A stretch of 64,000 nt of DNA from Mycolicibacter senuensis (GCF_002101885.1 NZ_LQPS01000035.1:62001-126000), one strand, 5' to 3'. Shown: positions 39,061 through 50,035, counted from the stretch's first letter. Translations and numbers: made by a program. The notes: a model not told the origin generated them from the letters alone.

Positions 39061-40419
39061 GTGCAGCGCAGAATCATGGGCATCGAGACCGAGTTCGGTG
39101 TCACCTGCACCTTCCACGGCCACCGCCGACTGTCACCCGACGAGGTGGCGCGGTACCTGTTCCGCCGGGTGGTGTCCTGGGGCCGCAGTTCGAATGTGTT
39201 CCTGCGCAACGGCGCTCGGTTGTACCTGGACGTGGGCAGTCATCCGGAGTACGCCACCGCCGAATGCGACAGCCTGGTCCAGCTGGTCACCCACGACCGG
39301 GCCGGCGAACGGGTGCTCGAAGATCTGCTGATCGACGCCGAGCAGCGGCTGGCCGATGAGGGGATCGGCGGCGACATCTACCTGTTCAAAAACAACACCG
39401 ACTCGGCGGGCAACTCCTACGGCTGCCACGAGAACTACCTGATCGTCCGCGCCGGGGAGTTCTCCCGGATCTCCGACGTGCTGCTGCCGTTCCTGGTGAC
39501 CCGCCAACTGATCTGCGGCGCCGGCAAGGTGCTGCAGACCCCCAAAGCCGCCACCTTCTGCCTGTCGCAGCGCGCCGAGCACATCTGGGAGGGCGTGTCG
39601 AGCGCCACGACCCGATCGCGTCCCATCATCAACACCCGCGACGAGCCGCACGCCGACGCCGAGAAGTACCGCCGGCTGCACGTCATCGTCGGGGACTCCA
39701 ACATGTCCGAGACCTCCACCCTGCTCAAGGTGGGCAGCGCGGCACTGGTGCTGGAGATGATCGAGGCGGGGGTGCCCTTCCGCGACTTCTCGCTGGACAA
39801 CCCGATCCGGGCGATCCGCGAGGTCAGCCACGACGTCACCGGCCGACGCCCGGTGCGGCTGGCCGGCGGGCGCCAGGCCGGCGCGCTGGACATCCAGCGC
39901 GAGTACTACGGGCGGGCGGTGGACTACGTACAGACGCGGGCCAGCAACCCGCAGCTCGCGCAGGTCATCGACCTGTGGGGCCGCCAGCTCGACGCCGTCG
40001 AAACCCAGGATTTCGCCAAGGTGGACACCGAGATCGACTGGGTGATCAAACGAAAGCTGTTCCAGCGCTACCAGGATCGCTACGACATGGAGCTGTCCGA
40101 TCCGAAGATCGCGCAGCTGGACCTGGCCTATCACGACATCAAGCGGGGCCGCGGGGTGTTCGATCTGCTGCAGCGCAAGGGGCTGGCCGCCCGGGTCACC
40201 ACCGACGAGGAGGTCGACGAGGCGGTCGACACGCCGCCGCAGACCACCCGCGCCAAGCTGCGCGGCGAATTCATCAGTGCCGCACAGGCCGCCGGCCGGG
40301 ACTTCACCGTCGACTGGGTGCACCTCAAGCTCAACGATCAGGCCCAGCGCACCGTGCTGTGCAAGGACCCGTTCCGGTCGGTCGACGAGCGGGTCAAGCG
40401 CCTGATCGCCAGCATGTAG
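39061..40419 (+). CDS. pafA: Pup-protein ligase PafA
   Basis: Attaches the prokaryotic ubiquitin-like protein Pup to lysines of substrates for the mycobacterial proteasome, using ATP. The 452-residue carboxylate-amine ligase shows [16 protein letters not shown] (with the Mg-binding Glu), [39 protein letters not shown] and [18 protein letters not shown], as in PafA and the related Dop. [14 protein letters not shown] is shared by Dop, but length and the linked pafBC genes indicate PafA. GTG start from a leaderless-type promoter. The Pup, Dop and proteasome genes are outside the window. Confidence 0.95.
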   Translation: MQRRIMGIETEFGVTCTFHGHRRLSPDEVARYLFRRVVSWGRSSNVFLRNGARLYLDVGSHPEYATAECDSLVQLVTHDRAGERVLEDLLIDAEQRLADEGIGGDIYLFKNNTDSAGNSYGCHENYLIVRAGEFSRISDVLLPFLVTRQLICGAGKVLQTPKAATFCLSQRAEHIWEGVSSATTRSRPIINTRDEPHADAEKYRRLHVIVGDSNMSETSTLLKVGSAALVLEMIEAGVPFRDFSLDNPIRAIREVSHDVTGRRPVRLAGGRQAGALDIQREYYGRAVDYVQTRASNPQLAQVIDLWGRQLDAVETQDFAKVDTEIDWVIKRKLFQRYQDRYDMELSDPKIAQLDLAYHDIKRGRGVFDLLQRKGLAARVTTDEEVDEAVDTPPQTTRAKLRGEFISAAQAAGRDFTVDWVHLKLNDQAQRTVLCKDPFRSVDERVKRLIASM

Positions 40420-40455
40420 CACCCACTTCCGACCGACCCGCCCGCCGCCAACGCC

Positions 40456-40461
40456 TATCCT
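40456..40461 (+). promoter_or_regulatory. -10 box of pafBC
   Basis: TATCCT ends six bases before the pafB ATG. This gives pafBC a promoter separate from pafA, in agreement with their function in DNA damage rather than pupylation. Confidence 0.5.
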
Positions 40462-40467
40462 CCTTGC

Positions 40468-41463
40468 ATGGCGACTGCCAAAGTCGAACGACTACTGAAC
40501 CTGGTCATCGCACTGCTGTCCACGCGCGGTTATCTCACCGCGGAGAAGATCCGCGCCACCGTGATCGGCTACGGTGAAAGCCCCAGCGACGAAGCGTTCT
40601 CCCGGATGTTCGAGCGGGACAAGAACGAGCTGCGGGATCTGGGCATTCCGCTGGAAACCGGGAAGGCTTCGGTGTTCGACACGGTCGACGGCTACCGCAT
40701 CAACCCCGATGCTTACGCGCTGCCCGCCATCGAGCTCACCACGGAGGAGGCCGCCGCCGTTGCCGTGGCGGTCCAGCTGTGGCAGTCGCCCCAGCTACGG
40801 GCCAACGCCCAGGGGGCGGTGGCCAAACTGCACGCCGCCGGTGTCGAGGTGGACCCGGCGCGCGCCGACGTACTGGTGGCGCCCCCGGCGGCGCTCCCGG
40901 GCATCCACCGAGCCGAGCCGGCGCTGGGCGCCCTGATGGACGCCGTGCAGGCGGGGCAGGCCGTGCAGTTCGGCCACCGCCCGTCGCCGGTTGATCCGTA
41001 CGTCACCCGCACCGTCGAGCCGTGGGGGGTGGTGACCCACGGCGGCCGCTGGTACCTGGTGGGCCATGACCGCGACCGCGATGCGGTACGCACCTTCCGG
41101 ATGTCACGGATCGCCGACGAGGTCACCTCGATCGGGCCGCCGGGCTCGGTCACCCGCCCCGACACCGCCGACCTGCGCGCGATCGTCGCCGAGGCGGTCG
41201 GCGAAGCCCCGAGCGGGCTGCAGGCCCGGATCTGGGTCGCCGACGGTCGGGCGGTGGCACTGCGCCGGGCCGGCACGGTGCTCGAGCGCCACACCCTGGC
41301 CGGCCGCGACGGCGACATCGTCGGCGTCGACATCGGCACCCACGACCGGCTGGCCCGCGACATCGCCGGGCACGGCGCCGACGCCGTCGTGCTGGATCCG
41401 CCGTCACTGCGCGACGACGTGGTGGCCCGGCTGACCGCCAGCGCCCAGGGGGTGCTCGCGTGA
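40468..41463 (+). CDS. pafB: WYL-domain transcriptional activator subunit PafB
   Basis: A 331-residue regulator with an N-terminal winged HTH (NLVIALLSTRGYLTAEKIRA), a WYL domain with VVTHGGRWYLVGHDRDRDAV, and a C-terminal WCX extension. With PafC it forms the heterodimer that activates the LexA-independent DNA-damage response in mycobacteria; the WYL domain probably senses single-stranded DNA. Separated from pafA by 48 bases with its own -10; overlaps pafC by four bases. Confidence 0.94.
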   Translation: MATAKVERLLNLVIALLSTRGYLTAEKIRATVIGYGESPSDEAFSRMFERDKNELRDLGIPLETGKASVFDTVDGYRINPDAYALPAIELTTEEAAAVAVAVQLWQSPQLRANAQGAVAKLHAAGVEVDPARADVLVAPPAALPGIHRAEPALGALMDAVQAGQAVQFGHRPSPVDPYVTRTVEPWGVVTHGGRWYLVGHDRDRDAVRTFRMSRIADEVTSIGPPGSVTRPDTADLRAIVAEAVGEAPSGLQARIWVADGRAVALRRAGTVLERHTLAGRDGDIVGVDIGTHDRLARDIAGHGADAVVLDPPSLRDDVVARLTASAQGVLA

Positions 41464-42410
41464 GCCAACTGTCCAAGCGGCTGGTCCGGCTGCTGAACAT
41501 GGTGCCGTATCTGCAGGCGCGTCCGGGTATCACCAAGAAGCAGGCCGCCGCCGAGCTCGGCGTGAGCCTGACGCAGCTGCAGGCCGACCTGCATCAGCTG
41601 GTGATGTGCGGCATGCCCGGTTACGGGCCGGGCGAGCTGATCGACGTGACGTTCTACGACGACCGCCTCGACGTCCACGAGACCGCGGGCGTGGACCGGC
41701 CGTTGCGCCTGACGTCGCCGGAGGCCACCGCCATGCTGATGGCGCTGCGGGCGCTGGTCGACATGCCCGGCATCGTCGACCCCCGAGCGGCGCGCAGCGC
41801 GATCGCCAAGATCGAGAACGCCGCCGGCCAGGCCGCCCACCGGGCACCCGAAGCCGCGGAAGATGACGACCCGGTCGCCGGCGTCGTCCGCGACGGTGTG
41901 CACCGTCACCGGGCTATCAGCATCGACTACTACGCCGCCTCCCGGGACACCTCGTCGCGCCGGGTCGTCGACCCCATCCGGGTGGTGTTGATCGCCAACC
42001 ACAGCTACCTGGAGGCCTGGTGCCGCGACTCCGCCGGCGTGCGGTTGTTCCGCTTCGACCGCATCGACGACGCCGAGCTGCTCGACGAACCCTCGGCGCC
42101 GCCGGAACCGGCACGCCAGGCCGAGACCGACACCTCGCTGTTCGACGCCGACCCGTCCCTGCCGGTCGCCACCGTGCGGGTGGCGCCCGCGGCGGCCTGG
42201 ATGTTCGAGTACTACCCGATGCGCCTGATCGGTGAGTCGGCCGACGGCTGGCGGGAAGCGGAGATGACCTACGCATCCGACGAGTGGCTGACGCGGCTGC
42301 TGCTGGGCATGGGCGACGAGGTGCAGATCGTGGCGCCCGCATCGGTGGTCGACCGGGTGCGCGACGCCGCGACCGCCGCGCTGGCGGCCTATGGGAAAGT
42401 AGGCGCGTGA
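41460..42410 (+). CDS. pafC: WYL-domain transcriptional activator subunit PafC
   Basis: Partner of PafB, 316 residues, same layout: HTH (LVRLLNMVPYLQARPGITKK, then AAAELGVSLTQLQADLHQLV), WYL domain around ISIDYYAASRDTSSRRVVDP and SYLEAWCRDSAGVRLFRFDR, and a C-terminal WCX domain with AAWMFEYYPMRLIG. The GTG overlaps the pafB stop, fitting stoichiometric production of a heterodimer. A small DUF2510 gene overlaps its end. Confidence 0.94.
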   Translation: MSQLSKRLVRLLNMVPYLQARPGITKKQAAAELGVSLTQLQADLHQLVMCGMPGYGPGELIDVTFYDDRLDVHETAGVDRPLRLTSPEATAMLMALRALVDMPGIVDPRAARSAIAKIENAAGQAAHRAPEAAEDDDPVAGVVRDGVHRHRAISIDYYAASRDTSSRRVVDPIRVVLIANHSYLEAWCRDSAGVRLFRFDRIDDAELLDEPSAPPEPARQAETDTSLFDADPSLPVATVRVAPAAAWMFEYYPMRLIGESADGWREAEMTYASDEWLTRLLLGMGDEVQIVAPASVVDRVRDAATAALAAYGKVGA

Positions 42411-42640
42411 CCGCATTCAACGCCGGAATCCTGATGGCCGATATCGTCTTCCTGGCCGTGGTGATCGGTGTGGTGGCGGCCATCGTTTTCCTGGTCAAGG
42501 CCAAGTCGAAGCCGGCGAGCCAACCGCCGGTGCCCCCGAATTGGTATCCCGATCCCGTCGACCCGGAACTGCTCCGCTATTTCGACGGTCAGAGCTGGAC
42601 CGGGGCCACCCGCCCGCGGCGTGCGCTGCCGGAATCCTGA
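42407..42640 (+). CDS. Small membrane-anchored DUF2510 protein
   Basis: A 77-residue protein: one membrane helix (ILMADIVFLAVVIGVVAAIV and FLV) near the N-terminus, then the DUF2510 motif PPNWYPDPVDPELLRYFDGQ followed by SWTGATRP. DUF2510 is a short Trp/Pro-rich motif found in many actinobacterial membrane proteins, of unknown function. Its GTG overlaps the pafC stop (GTGA), so it is translated with pafBC. I recall pafC directly followed by tatA in M. tuberculosis, without this gene. Confidence 0.75.
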   Translation: MTAFNAGILMADIVFLAVVIGVVAAIVFLVKAKSKPASQPPVPPNWYPDPVDPELLRYFDGQSWTGATRPRRALPES

Positions 42641-42679
42641 GCTGCGGTAGCATCGAGGCGACGTCTGGAGGTAGGCAAA

Positions 42680-42910
42680 GTGAACGCTTTAGCACCGTCT
42701 CACCTGGCGATCCTCGCCGTCGCCGTGATCATCTTGTTCGGCGCCAAGCGACTGCCCGACGCGGCGCGCTCGCTCGGTAAGTCGATGCGCATCTTCAAGT
42801 CCGAGGTTCGCGAACTGCAGAACGAGGCCAAGCCGGATTCGACCGCCACGTCGACCACCGTCTCCTCCGAGCGGGTCGACCCGCCGGCGGCCGGTGGCCA
42901 CTCGGCGTAG
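42680..42910 (+). CDS. tatA: Sec-independent (Tat) translocase subunit TatA
   Basis: Pore-forming subunit of the twin-arginine export system. The 76-residue protein has a short N-terminal helix ([20 protein letters not shown]) with the hinge F-G, an amphipathic helix ([19 protein letters not shown]), then a polar tail. GTG start after GGAGG; TAGCAT at 42648-42653 is a possible -10. Paired with tatC downstream. Confidence 0.94.
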   Translation: MNALAPSHLAILAVAVIILFGAKRLPDAARSLGKSMRIFKSEVRELQNEAKPDSTATSTTVSSERVDPPAAGGHSA

Positions 42911-42947
42911 CCCGGCCTCCCGTCGCGGCATCCGCGTCTGATCCACT

Positions 42948-43856
42948 GTGCCCACGCTCGGAGCTCTGCGGCGGCTGGACCCGCGGCTGCGTCGCAGCCG
43001 TACCAATCCCGACGGGACGATGTCGCTCGTCGACCACCTGCGTGAGCTGCGCACCCGGCTGCTGATCTCCCTCGCCGCGATCGTGGTGACCACGATCATC
43101 GGCTTCGTGTGGTACGGCCGGCCGTTGTTCGGGCTGGAGAGTCTCGGTGAGTGGCTGCGCCACCCGTACTGCGAGCTGCCGGCCTCCTCGCGCGCCGCGA
43201 TCGCCCCCGACGGGCAGTGTCGCTTGCTGGCCACCGCGCCCTTCGACCAGTTCATGCTGCGCCTCAAGGTGGGGTTGGCCGCCGGAGTCGTGCTGGCCTG
43301 TCCGGTCTGGTTCTACCAGTTGTGGGCGTTCATCACGCCGGGCCTCTACCGCAAGGAGCGGCGCTTCGCGGTGGTGTTCGTCGTGTCGGCGGCGGTGCTG
43401 TTCGTCACCGGCGCCATCCTGGCCTATCTGGTGTTGTCCAAGGCGCTGGGTTTTCTGCTCACCGTGGGCAGCGATGTGCAGGTGACCGCCCTGTCCGGTG
43501 ACCGCTATTTCGGCTTCCTGCTCAACCTGCTGGTGGTGTTCGGCATCAGCTTCGAGTTCCCGCTGCTGATCGTCATGCTCAACCAGGTCGGGGTCCTGAG
43601 TTACGCCCGGTTGAAGGAGTGGCGACGCGGCCTGATCTTCGCGATGTTCGTGTTCGCCGCTTTCTTCACCCCCGGGTCGGACCCGTTCTCGATGATCGTG
43701 CTCGGCTGCACGCTGAGCCTGCTGCAGGAGTTCGCCATCCAGATCGCCCGGTTGCACGACAGACGCAAGGCCCGGCGGGAGGCCACCACGCAGCTACCCG
43801 ACGAAGAAGCCTCGCCCCTCGAGGCGCCGGCACCCGTGACAGCCCCGCATGAGTAG
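42948..43856 (+). CDS. tatC: Tat translocase subunit TatC
   Basis: Receptor for twin-arginine signal peptides. The 302-residue, six-helix protein has the N-terminal [20 protein letters not shown], with the HL-E-LR motif that contacts the signal peptide, the conserved Glu in [20 protein letters not shown], and [14 protein letters not shown] in the C-terminal half. A charged C-terminal tail of about 40 residues follows the last helix. Overlaps helY by eight bases. Confidence 0.95.
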   Translation: MPTLGALRRLDPRLRRSRTNPDGTMSLVDHLRELRTRLLISLAAIVVTTIIGFVWYGRPLFGLESLGEWLRHPYCELPASSRAAIAPDGQCRLLATAPFDQFMLRLKVGLAAGVVLACPVWFYQLWAFITPGLYRKERRFAVVFVVSAAVLFVTGAILAYLVLSKALGFLLTVGSDVQVTALSGDRYFGFLLNLLVVFGISFEFPLLIVMLNQVGVLSYARLKEWRRGLIFAMFVFAAFFTPGSDPFSMIVLGCTLSLLQEFAIQIARLHDRRKARREATTQLPDEEASPLEAPAPVTAPHE

Positions 43857-46644
43857 TCCTCCCGCAACCCCCGGCGCCAGTGAGCTCGAGCGGTTCACCG
43901 CGGAACTGCCGTTCGGGCTGGACGACTTTCAGCGCCGGGCGTGCCAGGCGCTGGCGGACGGTCGGGGAGTGCTGGTCTGCGCACCGACCGGTGCGGGCAA
44001 GACCGTCGTCGGCGAGTTCGCGGTGCATCTGGCCCTGGCCGCCGGCGGAAAGTGTTTCTACACCACCCCGATCAAGGCGCTGAGCAATCAGAAGCACACC
44101 GATTTGGTGGCCCGCTACGGCAAGGGCCGGGTGGGTCTGCTGACCGGCGATCTCTCCGTCAACGCCAACGCGCCGGTGGTGGTGATGACCACCGAGGTGT
44201 TGCGCAACATGCTGTATGCGGATTCACCTGCGCTGCAAGGGCTTTCCCATGTCGTCATGGACGAGGTGCACTTCCTGGCCGACCGGATGCGAGGCGCGGT
44301 CTGGGAAGAGGTCATCCTGCACCTGGCCGAGGAGGTGCGGTTGGTCAGCCTCTCGGCGACGGTGAGCAACGCCGAGGAGTTCGGCGGCTGGATCCAGACG
44401 GTGCGCGGGGACACCACGGTCGTCGTCGACGAGCACCGCCCGGTGCCGCTGTGGCAGCACATGATGGTCGGCAAACGGCTCTTCGACCTGTTCGAATCCG
44501 GGCCCGACACCGACGAGAAGGGAACTGCGGGACGGCCTCGCGTCGACCCACAACTGCTGCGGCACATCGCACATCGTCGCGAAGCCGACCGGCTCACCGA
44601 CTGGCCGCCGCGCCGCCACTCCGGCAGGGGAGGCCCCGGCCGGCCGAGCTACCGGCCGCCGATGCGCCCCGATGTGATCGCGGTGCTCGATTCGGCCGGC
44701 CTGCTGCCGGTGATCACCTTCGTGTTCTCCCGGGTCGGCTGCGATGCCGCCGTCAAACAGTGTCTGCGTTCACCGCTGCGGCTGACCACCGAGTCGGAAC
44801 GGGCCCGCATCGCCGAAGTGATCGACCACCGCTGCGGGGACCTCGCCGACGACGACCTGGACGTGCTGGGCTACTACGAATGGCGGGAGGGGCTGCTGCG
44901 CGGGCTGGCCGGCCACCACGCCGGGCTGCTGCCGGTGTTTCGCCACACCGTCGAAGAGCTGTTCGCCGCGGGTCTGGTCAAGGCCGTGTTCGCCACCGAA
45001 ACCCTGGCGCTGGGCATCAACATGCCGGCCCGCACCGTGGTGCTCGAGCGGTTGGTCAAGTTCAACGGGGAACAACATGCCGCCCTGACACCGGGCGAGT
45101 ACACCCAGTTGACCGGCCGGGCCGGCCGGCGCGGCATCGACGTCGAGGGCCACGCGGTGGTGTTGTGGCATCCGGGGGAGAGCACCGCCGAGCCCGACCA
45201 GGTGGCCGGGCTGGCCTCCACCCGTACCTTCCCGTTGCGCAGTTCCTTCGCGCCGTCGTACAACATGACGATCAACCTGGTCCAGCGGATGGGCCCCGAG
45301 CAGGCCCACCGGCTGTTGGAACAGTCGTTCGCCCAGTATCAGGCCGACCGCTCCGTCGTCGGCCTGGTGCGCGGCGTCGAACGCGGCGAACGCAGCCTCG
45401 ACGAGATCGCCGCCGAAATCGGCGGCCGCGATTCGCCGGTACTCGACTATGCCCGGTTGCGGGCGCAGATCTCCGAACGGGAACGGGCCCAGGCGCGCGC
45501 CTCACGGCTGCAACGCCGTCGGGCCGCCAGTGACGCGCTGGCCGCGCTGCGCAAGGGCGACATCATCACGCTCGCCCATGGCCGGCGCGGTGGACTGGCG
45601 GTGGTGCTGCAGTCCGATCGGGATTCGGACGAGCCGCGGCCACTGGTGCTCACCGAGCATCGCTGGGCGGGCCGGATCTCCTCGGCGGACTACTCCGGCG
45701 CCGAGGGGCCGATCGGCACCATGAGCCTGCCCAAGCGGGTGGAGCACCGCCAACCGCGGGTCCGCCGCGATCTGGCCTCGGCGTTGCGGTCCGCGGCGGC
45801 CGGCCTGGCGGTGCCCCAACACAGCGGCAGGCGCCGCGGTGGCCAGCCCGACGCCCCGGCCGACCCGGAACTGGCCGCCCTGCGGCAGCGGATGCGTGAC
45901 CATCCCAGCCACGGCGACGCCGACCGCGAGGTCAAAGTGCGCACCGCCGAGCGCTACCTGCGCGTGGAGGCCGACAATGCGCAATTGCGCAAGAAGGTCG
46001 ACGCGGCCACCAACTCGCTGGCCCGTACCTTCGACCGGATCGTCGGGTTGCTGGCCGAACGGGGTTTCATCGCGATCGGTGACGGCGATCCGAACGTCAC
46101 GACCGACGGCCGGATGCTGGCCCGGATCTACAGCGAGAGCGACCTTTTGGTCGCCGAATGCCTGCGCACCGGCGCCTGGGACGGGTTGGGCCCCGCCGAA
46201 CTGGCCGCAGTGGTCTCCGCGGTGCTCTACGAGTCACGCGGCGGCCAGGATTCCGGCGGGCCGGCCGGCTTCTCGCCCCTGCAGCCGCCCACCGAGCCGG
46301 TGCGCCGCGCGCTGCATCACACCCGCAGGCTCTCGGCGTCGCTGCGGGCCGACGAGCGCCGTCACCGGATCAATCCCAGCCGCGAGCCCGATGAAGGCTT
46401 CGTCGCCGCGATGTACCGCTGGGCCCGCACCGGCGACCTGGCGTCGGCATTGGACGCCTCGGAAGGATTGGGGGCCGGCTCGACCGCGCCGTTGTCGGCG
46501 GGGGACTTCGTGCGCTGGTGCCGTCAGGTGCTCGACCTGCTGGATCAGCTGCGCAATGCCGCTCCCGGCGCCGAGTTGCGGACGACCGCAAAACAGGCGA
46601 TCGACACGGTTTTACGCGGCGTCGTCGCCGTTGACGCCGGGTAG
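43849..46644 (+). CDS. helY: Ski2-like superfamily 2 helicase HelY
   Basis: A 931-residue DExH-box RNA/DNA helicase of the Ski2/Mtr4 group. Motif I is [20 protein letters not shown], motif Ia [14 protein letters not shown], motif [13 protein letters not shown], motif [17 protein letters not shown], motif [17 protein letters not shown]. The C-terminal third contains a DSHCT-type domain ([19 protein letters not shown]). Likely works in RNA turnover or repair; the mycobacterial protein is poorly characterised. Coupled to tatC, as in M. tuberculosis (Rv2092c). Confidence 0.94.
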   Translation: MSSPPATPGASELERFTAELPFGLDDFQRRACQALADGRGVLVCAPTGAGKTVVGEFAVHLALAAGGKCFYTTPIKALSNQKHTDLVARYGKGRVGLLTGDLSVNANAPVVVMTTEVLRNMLYADSPALQGLSHVVMDEVHFLADRMRGAVWEEVILHLAEEVRLVSLSATVSNAEEFGGWIQTVRGDTTVVVDEHRPVPLWQHMMVGKRLFDLFESGPDTDEKGTAGRPRVDPQLLRHIAHRREADRLTDWPPRRHSGRGGPGRPSYRPPMRPDVIAVLDSAGLLPVITFVFSRVGCDAAVKQCLRSPLRLTTESERARIAEVIDHRCGDLADDDLDVLGYYEWREGLLRGLAGHHAGLLPVFRHTVEELFAAGLVKAVFATETLALGINMPARTVVLERLVKFNGEQHAALTPGEYTQLTGRAGRRGIDVEGHAVVLWHPGESTAEPDQVAGLASTRTFPLRSSFAPSYNMTINLVQRMGPEQAHRLLEQSFAQYQADRSVVGLVRGVERGERSLDEIAAEIGGRDSPVLDYARLRAQISERERAQARASRLQRRRAASDALAALRKGDIITLAHGRRGGLAVVLQSDRDSDEPRPLVLTEHRWAGRISSADYSGAEGPIGTMSLPKRVEHRQPRVRRDLASALRSAAAGLAVPQHSGRRRGGQPDAPADPELAALRQRMRDHPSHGDADREVKVRTAERYLRVEADNAQLRKKVDAATNSLARTFDRIVGLLAERGFIAIGDGDPNVTTDGRMLARIYSESDLLVAECLRTGAWDGLGPAELAAVVSAVLYESRGGQDSGGPAGFSPLQPPTEPVRRALHHTRRLSASLRADERRHRINPSREPDEGFVAAMYRWARTGDLASALDASEGLGAGSTAPLSAGDFVRWCRQVLDLLDQLRNAAPGAELRTTAKQAIDTVLRGVVAVDAG

Positions 46645-46717
46645 GCTGGTCCGGGCGCTACGGTGGAGAGCCGGCGGTGATCAGCACCCGCTACGTGAGA
46701 GGACTTGGGGAACAACG

Positions 46718-47437
46718 ATGAGCGGACCGCAGGGATACGACCCGACGCAGCCGTGGCAGCCTCAGCAGCCCGGGCAGCCCGAAGAGCAGCCGGGCACCGG
46801 ACAGGGGCCGGCCGCCGGCGCCGAGCAGCAGTGGCAGCAGCCGGCCTACACGCCGTCGCAGTACCCGCAGTCCTACCCGTCGGCGCCGCAGTATCCCGGC
46901 TACCCGCAGCCCGAGCAGTACGGCCAGCCCGGCGGTTACGGCCAGCCCACCCCGTACGGCCAGCCCGGCGGTTACGGCCAGCCGGGACAGTACGGCCAGC
47001 CCGGCGGTTACGGTCAGCCGGGACAGTACGGTCAACCCGGCCAGTACGGTCAGTACCCGCAGCAGCCGGGCCAGTTCGGTCAGCCCGGCTCCGGCGGCAA
47101 GCGCCCGAATGCGTTGGTGGGCACCGTGCTCGCCGCGTGCTTGGGGATCGCCGCCCTGGTGGTGCTGGTGCTGGGCTTCTGGAAGCCGGGGTTCTTCGTC
47201 ACCACCAAACTCGATATCGACAAGGCGCAGCAGGGCGTGCAGCAGATCCTGGCCGACCAGACCAACGGCTACGGCGCCAAGAACGTCAAGGACGTGCGCT
47301 GCAACAACGGTCAGAGCCCGGTGGTCAAGCAAGGCGACACGTTCAACTGCGAGGTCAGTATCGACGGGACCAAACGCCAGGTGACCGTCACCTTCCAGGA
47401 CAACTCCGGCACCTACGAGGTCGGCCGGCCCAAGTAG
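46718..47437 (+). CDS. DUF4333 membrane protein with Gly/Gln/Tyr/Pro repeats (Rv2091c type)
   Basis: A 239-residue protein. Residues 1-130 are low complexity with repeated YGQPGG and YGQPGQ units. One membrane helix follows ([18 protein letters not shown]). A C-terminal extracytoplasmic domain of about 80 residues contains a probable disulfide pair ([11 protein letters not shown] and [10 protein letters not shown]), matching DUF4333. The start is the ATG at 46718, though the frame is open far upstream inside helY. TACGGT at 46659-46664 is a possible -10. The intracellular repeats may mediate weak multivalent contacts, which is inference. Confidence 0.78.
   Translation: MSGPQGYDPTQPWQPQQPGQPEEQPGTGQGPAAGAEQQWQQPAYTPSQYPQSYPSAPQYPGYPQPEQYGQPGGYGQPTPYGQPGGYGQPGQYGQPGGYGQPGQYGQPGQYGQYPQQPGQFGQPGSGGKRPNALVGTVLAACLGIAALVVLVLGFWKPGFFVTTKLDIDKAQQGVQQILADQTNGYGAKNVKDVRCNNGQSPVVKQGDTFNCEVSIDGTKRQVTVTFQDNSGTYEVGRPK
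46916..47085 (+). repeat. YGQPGG-encoding tandem repeats
   Basis: Around ten imperfect 15- and 18-base units, each containing TACGGCCAGCCCGG or a close variant, encode alternating YGQPGG and YGQPGQ. In-frame units of several lengths indicate expansion by slippage or unequal exchange. Confidence 0.8.
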
Positions 47438-47467
47438 TCCCGGCTGGGACCGCCGCATCAACCCGGC

Positions 47468-48430
47468 TCAGTCCGGCAGCGTGTCCAGGGCCCGCTGCAG
47501 CCGGGCTATCGATGACCCGACACCGAGACGGTCCGCCAGCGCGGCGACCCGGGCCGGGTCGGCAGCCACCCGCGGCAGGGTGTCCGACGGCGTCGACAGC
47601 GTGACGGGTGCGTCGGTGGCCACCTGCACCACCGGGCCGGCGGCGACGATGTAGTCATGGGCCGCCAGCAGTTTCGCCCGCACGCCCTTGGCCATCGAGG
47701 AAGCCGGGTCGGCGGCAGCGGCCAGCACCGCCGCCAGCGAACCGTACTGGGCCAGCAGCCCGACCGCGGTCTTCTCGCCGACGCCGGGAACGCCGGGCAG
47801 GCCGTCGGACGGATCACCGCGCAGCAGTGCCATTTCGGCGTAGGCGGCGCCGGCGCGCGCGGCCGGCAGCCCGTAGCGCTCGGCCACCTCCGCGGGCCCG
47901 AACAGGGTGGCCCGTGCCAGCCCGCGTCCCAGGTAGAGCACCGAGACCGGTACCGGGTCGTCGGTGACCACCTGCAGCAGATCGCGGTCGCCGCTGACGA
48001 CGATCACCGGGTCGCGGCGCTCGGCTGCCGCCAGCGTGCCCAGTACGTCGTCGGCCTCGAAGTCGGGCGCGCCGGCGGTGGCGATCCCGAAGGCATCGAG
48101 CAGGTCGGCGATCATGTCCACCTGGGGACTCAGCTCGTCGGGCACCTCCTCGATATCGGCGGTGTCAGCGCCTTCCGGGGCCGGTTCGGCGACGCGGTGT
48201 TCCTTGTAGGACGCGACGAGGTCGACCCGCCACTGCGGGCGCCAGTCCAGATCCAGGCAGACCACCAGCCGGCCGGGTTCGTGTCGGGTGATCAGGGTGG
48301 TTACCGAGTCGAAGAATCCGCGTACCGCGTTCACCGGCCGGCCGTCGGGCGCGGTGATCGAGGACGGGACGCCGAAGTAGGACCGGAACCACATACTGGC
48401 ACCGTCGAGCAACAGCACGGGAGCAGGCAT
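47468..48430 (-). CDS. 5'-3' exonuclease (PolA-type N-terminal nuclease, stand-alone)
   Basis: A 320-residue FEN/5'-3' exonuclease matching Rv2090. Metal-binding acids are visible in [15 protein letters not shown], the central helical arch with [31 protein letters not shown] and [20 protein letters not shown], the last being the helix-3-turn-helix DNA-binding motif. All expected Asp/Glu positions appear intact. It lacks a polymerase domain, so it is a separate nuclease, probably acting on flaps in replication and repair. Divergent from pepE. Confidence 0.9.
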   Translation of the reverse strand: MPAPVLLLDGASMWFRSYFGVPSSITAPDGRPVNAVRGFFDSVTTLITRHEPGRLVVCLDLDWRPQWRVDLVASYKEHRVAEPAPEGADTADIEEVPDELSPQVDMIADLLDAFGIATAGAPDFEADDVLGTLAAAERRDPVIVVSGDRDLLQVVTDDPVPVSVLYLGRGLARATLFGPAEVAERYGLPAARAGAAYAEMALLRGDPSDGLPGVPGVGEKTAVGLLAQYGSLAAVLAAAADPASSMAKGVRAKLLAAHDYIVAAGPVVQVATDAPVTLSTPSDTLPRVAADPARVAALADRLGVGSSIARLQRALDTLPD

Positions 48431-48455
48431 GAGTGCCAGCTTATTTGCGGCCGGT

Positions 48456-48461
48456 TAGCCT
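48456..48461 (+). promoter_or_regulatory. -10 box of pepE
   Basis: TAGCCT ends seven bases before the GTG at 48469, supporting that leaderless start over in-frame codons further upstream. Confidence 0.5.
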
Positions 48462-48468
48462 GATGTGC

Positions 48469-49590
48469 GTGACTTCCCGGTTCGACAGCAGCGTCTACGC
48501 CCACCGCCTGGCCGCCGCGGCCGCCGCCACCGGAAAGGCCGGCCTGGCCGGTCTGGTGATCACACCGGGCTACGACCTGCGCTACCTGACCGGGTCGCGG
48601 GCTCAGACCTTCGAACGGCTCACCGCGCTGGTGCTGCCGGTTTCGGGCCCGCCCACCATGGTGGTGCCGCGACTGGAACTGGCGGCGCTGCGCGAATCGG
48701 CGGTGGCGGATCTGGGCGTGGCGGTGCGGGACTGGGTCGACGGCGAGGACCCGTACCGCATGGTGGGTGAGGCGCTGGGGGGCCGGCCGGCAACCGCGGC
48801 GGTCACCGACGCGATGTCGGCGCTGCATCTGCTGCCGCTGATCGATGTCCTCGGGGCGACCCCGGTGCTGGCCACCGACGTGTTACGTCAACTGCGAATG
48901 ATCAAGGATCCCAGCGAGATCGATGCACTGCGCAAGGCCGGTGCGGCGATCGACCGGGTGCACGCCCGGGTGCCGGAGTTCCTGGTGTCGGGCCGCACCG
49001 AAGCCGACGTCGCCGCCGACATCGCCGACGCGATTGTGGCCGAGGGCCATTCCGAGGTGGCTTTCATCATCGTCGGTTCGGGCCCGCACGGCGCCGACCC
49101 GCATCATGAGTGCTCGGAGCGTGAACTCGCGCTCGGCGACATCGTGGTGGTCGACATCGGTGGTCCGGTCGAACCCGGATATCACTCCGACTCGACTCGA
49201 ACCTACAGCCTGGGTGAGCCGGAACCCGAGGTTGCCCACCGGTATTCGGTGTTGCAGCGAGCGCAACGCGCCGCGGTCGAGTGTGTTCGTCCGGGAGTCA
49301 CGGCGGCGCAGGTCGACGCGGCGGCACGCGATGTGCTGGCCGAAGCGGGTCTGGCGGAATACTTCGTGCATCGCACCGGTCACGGTATCGGCCTGTCGGT
49401 GCATGAGGAGCCTTACATCGTCGCCGGTAACGACATCGCCCTGGCGGCCGGGATGGCGTTCTCGGTCGAGCCCGGCATCTACTTTCCCGGCGAGTGGGGC
49501 GCACGTATCGAGGACATCGTGCTCGTCACCGCCGACGGCGCCGAAGCACTGAACAACCGGCCGCACGATCTGGTGGTGGTCGGGGTCTAG
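48469..49590 (+). CDS. pepE: M24 family Xaa-Pro-type metallopeptidase
   Basis: A 373-residue pita-bread peptidase with a creatinase-like N-terminal domain. The five metal ligands are in [20 protein letters not shown] (two Asp), [15 protein letters not shown] (His), [16 protein letters not shown] (Glu) and [10 protein letters not shown] (Glu). Likely removes N-terminal residues ahead of proline. Matches PepE (Rv2089c). The GTG at 48469 is chosen from the -10 and because the upstream 12 codons lack similarity to that protein. Its end overlaps the convergent gene by four bases. Confidence 0.92.
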   Translation: MTSRFDSSVYAHRLAAAAAATGKAGLAGLVITPGYDLRYLTGSRAQTFERLTALVLPVSGPPTMVVPRLELAALRESAVADLGVAVRDWVDGEDPYRMVGEALGGRPATAAVTDAMSALHLLPLIDVLGATPVLATDVLRQLRMIKDPSEIDALRKAGAAIDRVHARVPEFLVSGRTEADVAADIADAIVAEGHSEVAFIIVGSGPHGADPHHECSERELALGDIVVVDIGGPVEPGYHSDSTRTYSLGEPEPEVAHRYSVLQRAQRAAVECVRPGVTAAQVDAAARDVLAEAGLAEYFVHRTGHGIGLSVHEEPYIVAGNDIALAAGMAFSVEPGIYFPGEWGARIEDIVLVTADGAEALNNRPHDLVVVGV

Positions 49591-50000
49591 CGGGTGCCGC
49601 GGTCGAGCAGATCCGCCGATCCCAGTACCCGTTCCACCTGCACTTCGATCACCACACGCTGCGGATTGACCCGCGGCGTCCGGTATCGCTGCGCGTAGCG
49701 CAGTTCGGCGTCGCGGACCGCGGCGACCGCATCGTTGACGGTTGCGCGGCCCTCCAGGGAGAGCCACCGCGCGCCGTCGACCTGGCTGAGCACGGCCACG
49801 CCGGCGCGGTCGGCGTTGACCGCCTTCTGCGAGCCACCGGTGGTGATCACCCGGGCGATATGGGTTTTCGGGTCGAAGGTGAAACCGACCGCGACCACAT
49901 GGGGCGAGTTGTCGGCGCGCAGTGTGGTCAGCATCGCCAGGTGCCGTTCCGTGAGGAACGCCAGCGCGTCACTGGTGAGCCGGGTCGTTGCGTTCGCCAT
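49587..50000 (-). CDS. F420/PPOX-class split-barrel oxidoreductase (Rv2074 type)
   Basis: A 137-residue protein of the flavin/deazaflavin split beta-barrel (PNPOx-like) family. Recognisable are [40 protein letters not shown] and [12 protein letters not shown]. Rv2074, its close counterpart, was reported as an F420-dependent biliverdin reductase; I infer the same type of activity. ATG 50000 is preferred; the preceding codon GTG (50003) could also start. A divergent SDR gene begins 36 bases away. Confidence 0.85.
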   Translation of the reverse strand: MANATTRLTSDALAFLTERHLAMLTTLRADNSPHVVAVGFTFDPKTHIARVITTGGSQKAVNADRAGVAVLSQVDGARWLSLEGRATVNDAVAAVRDAELRYAQRYRTPRVNPQRVVIEVQVERVLGSADLLDRGTR

Positions 50001-50022
50001 CACCGCTCACGCTAGCGCAGGT

Positions 50023-50028
50023 GATAAT
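50023..50028 (+). promoter_or_regulatory. -10 box of the SDR gene
   Basis: GATAAT ends seven bases before the GTG at 50036. Leaderless arrangement. Confidence 0.5.
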
Positions 50029-50035
50029 CACAGCC

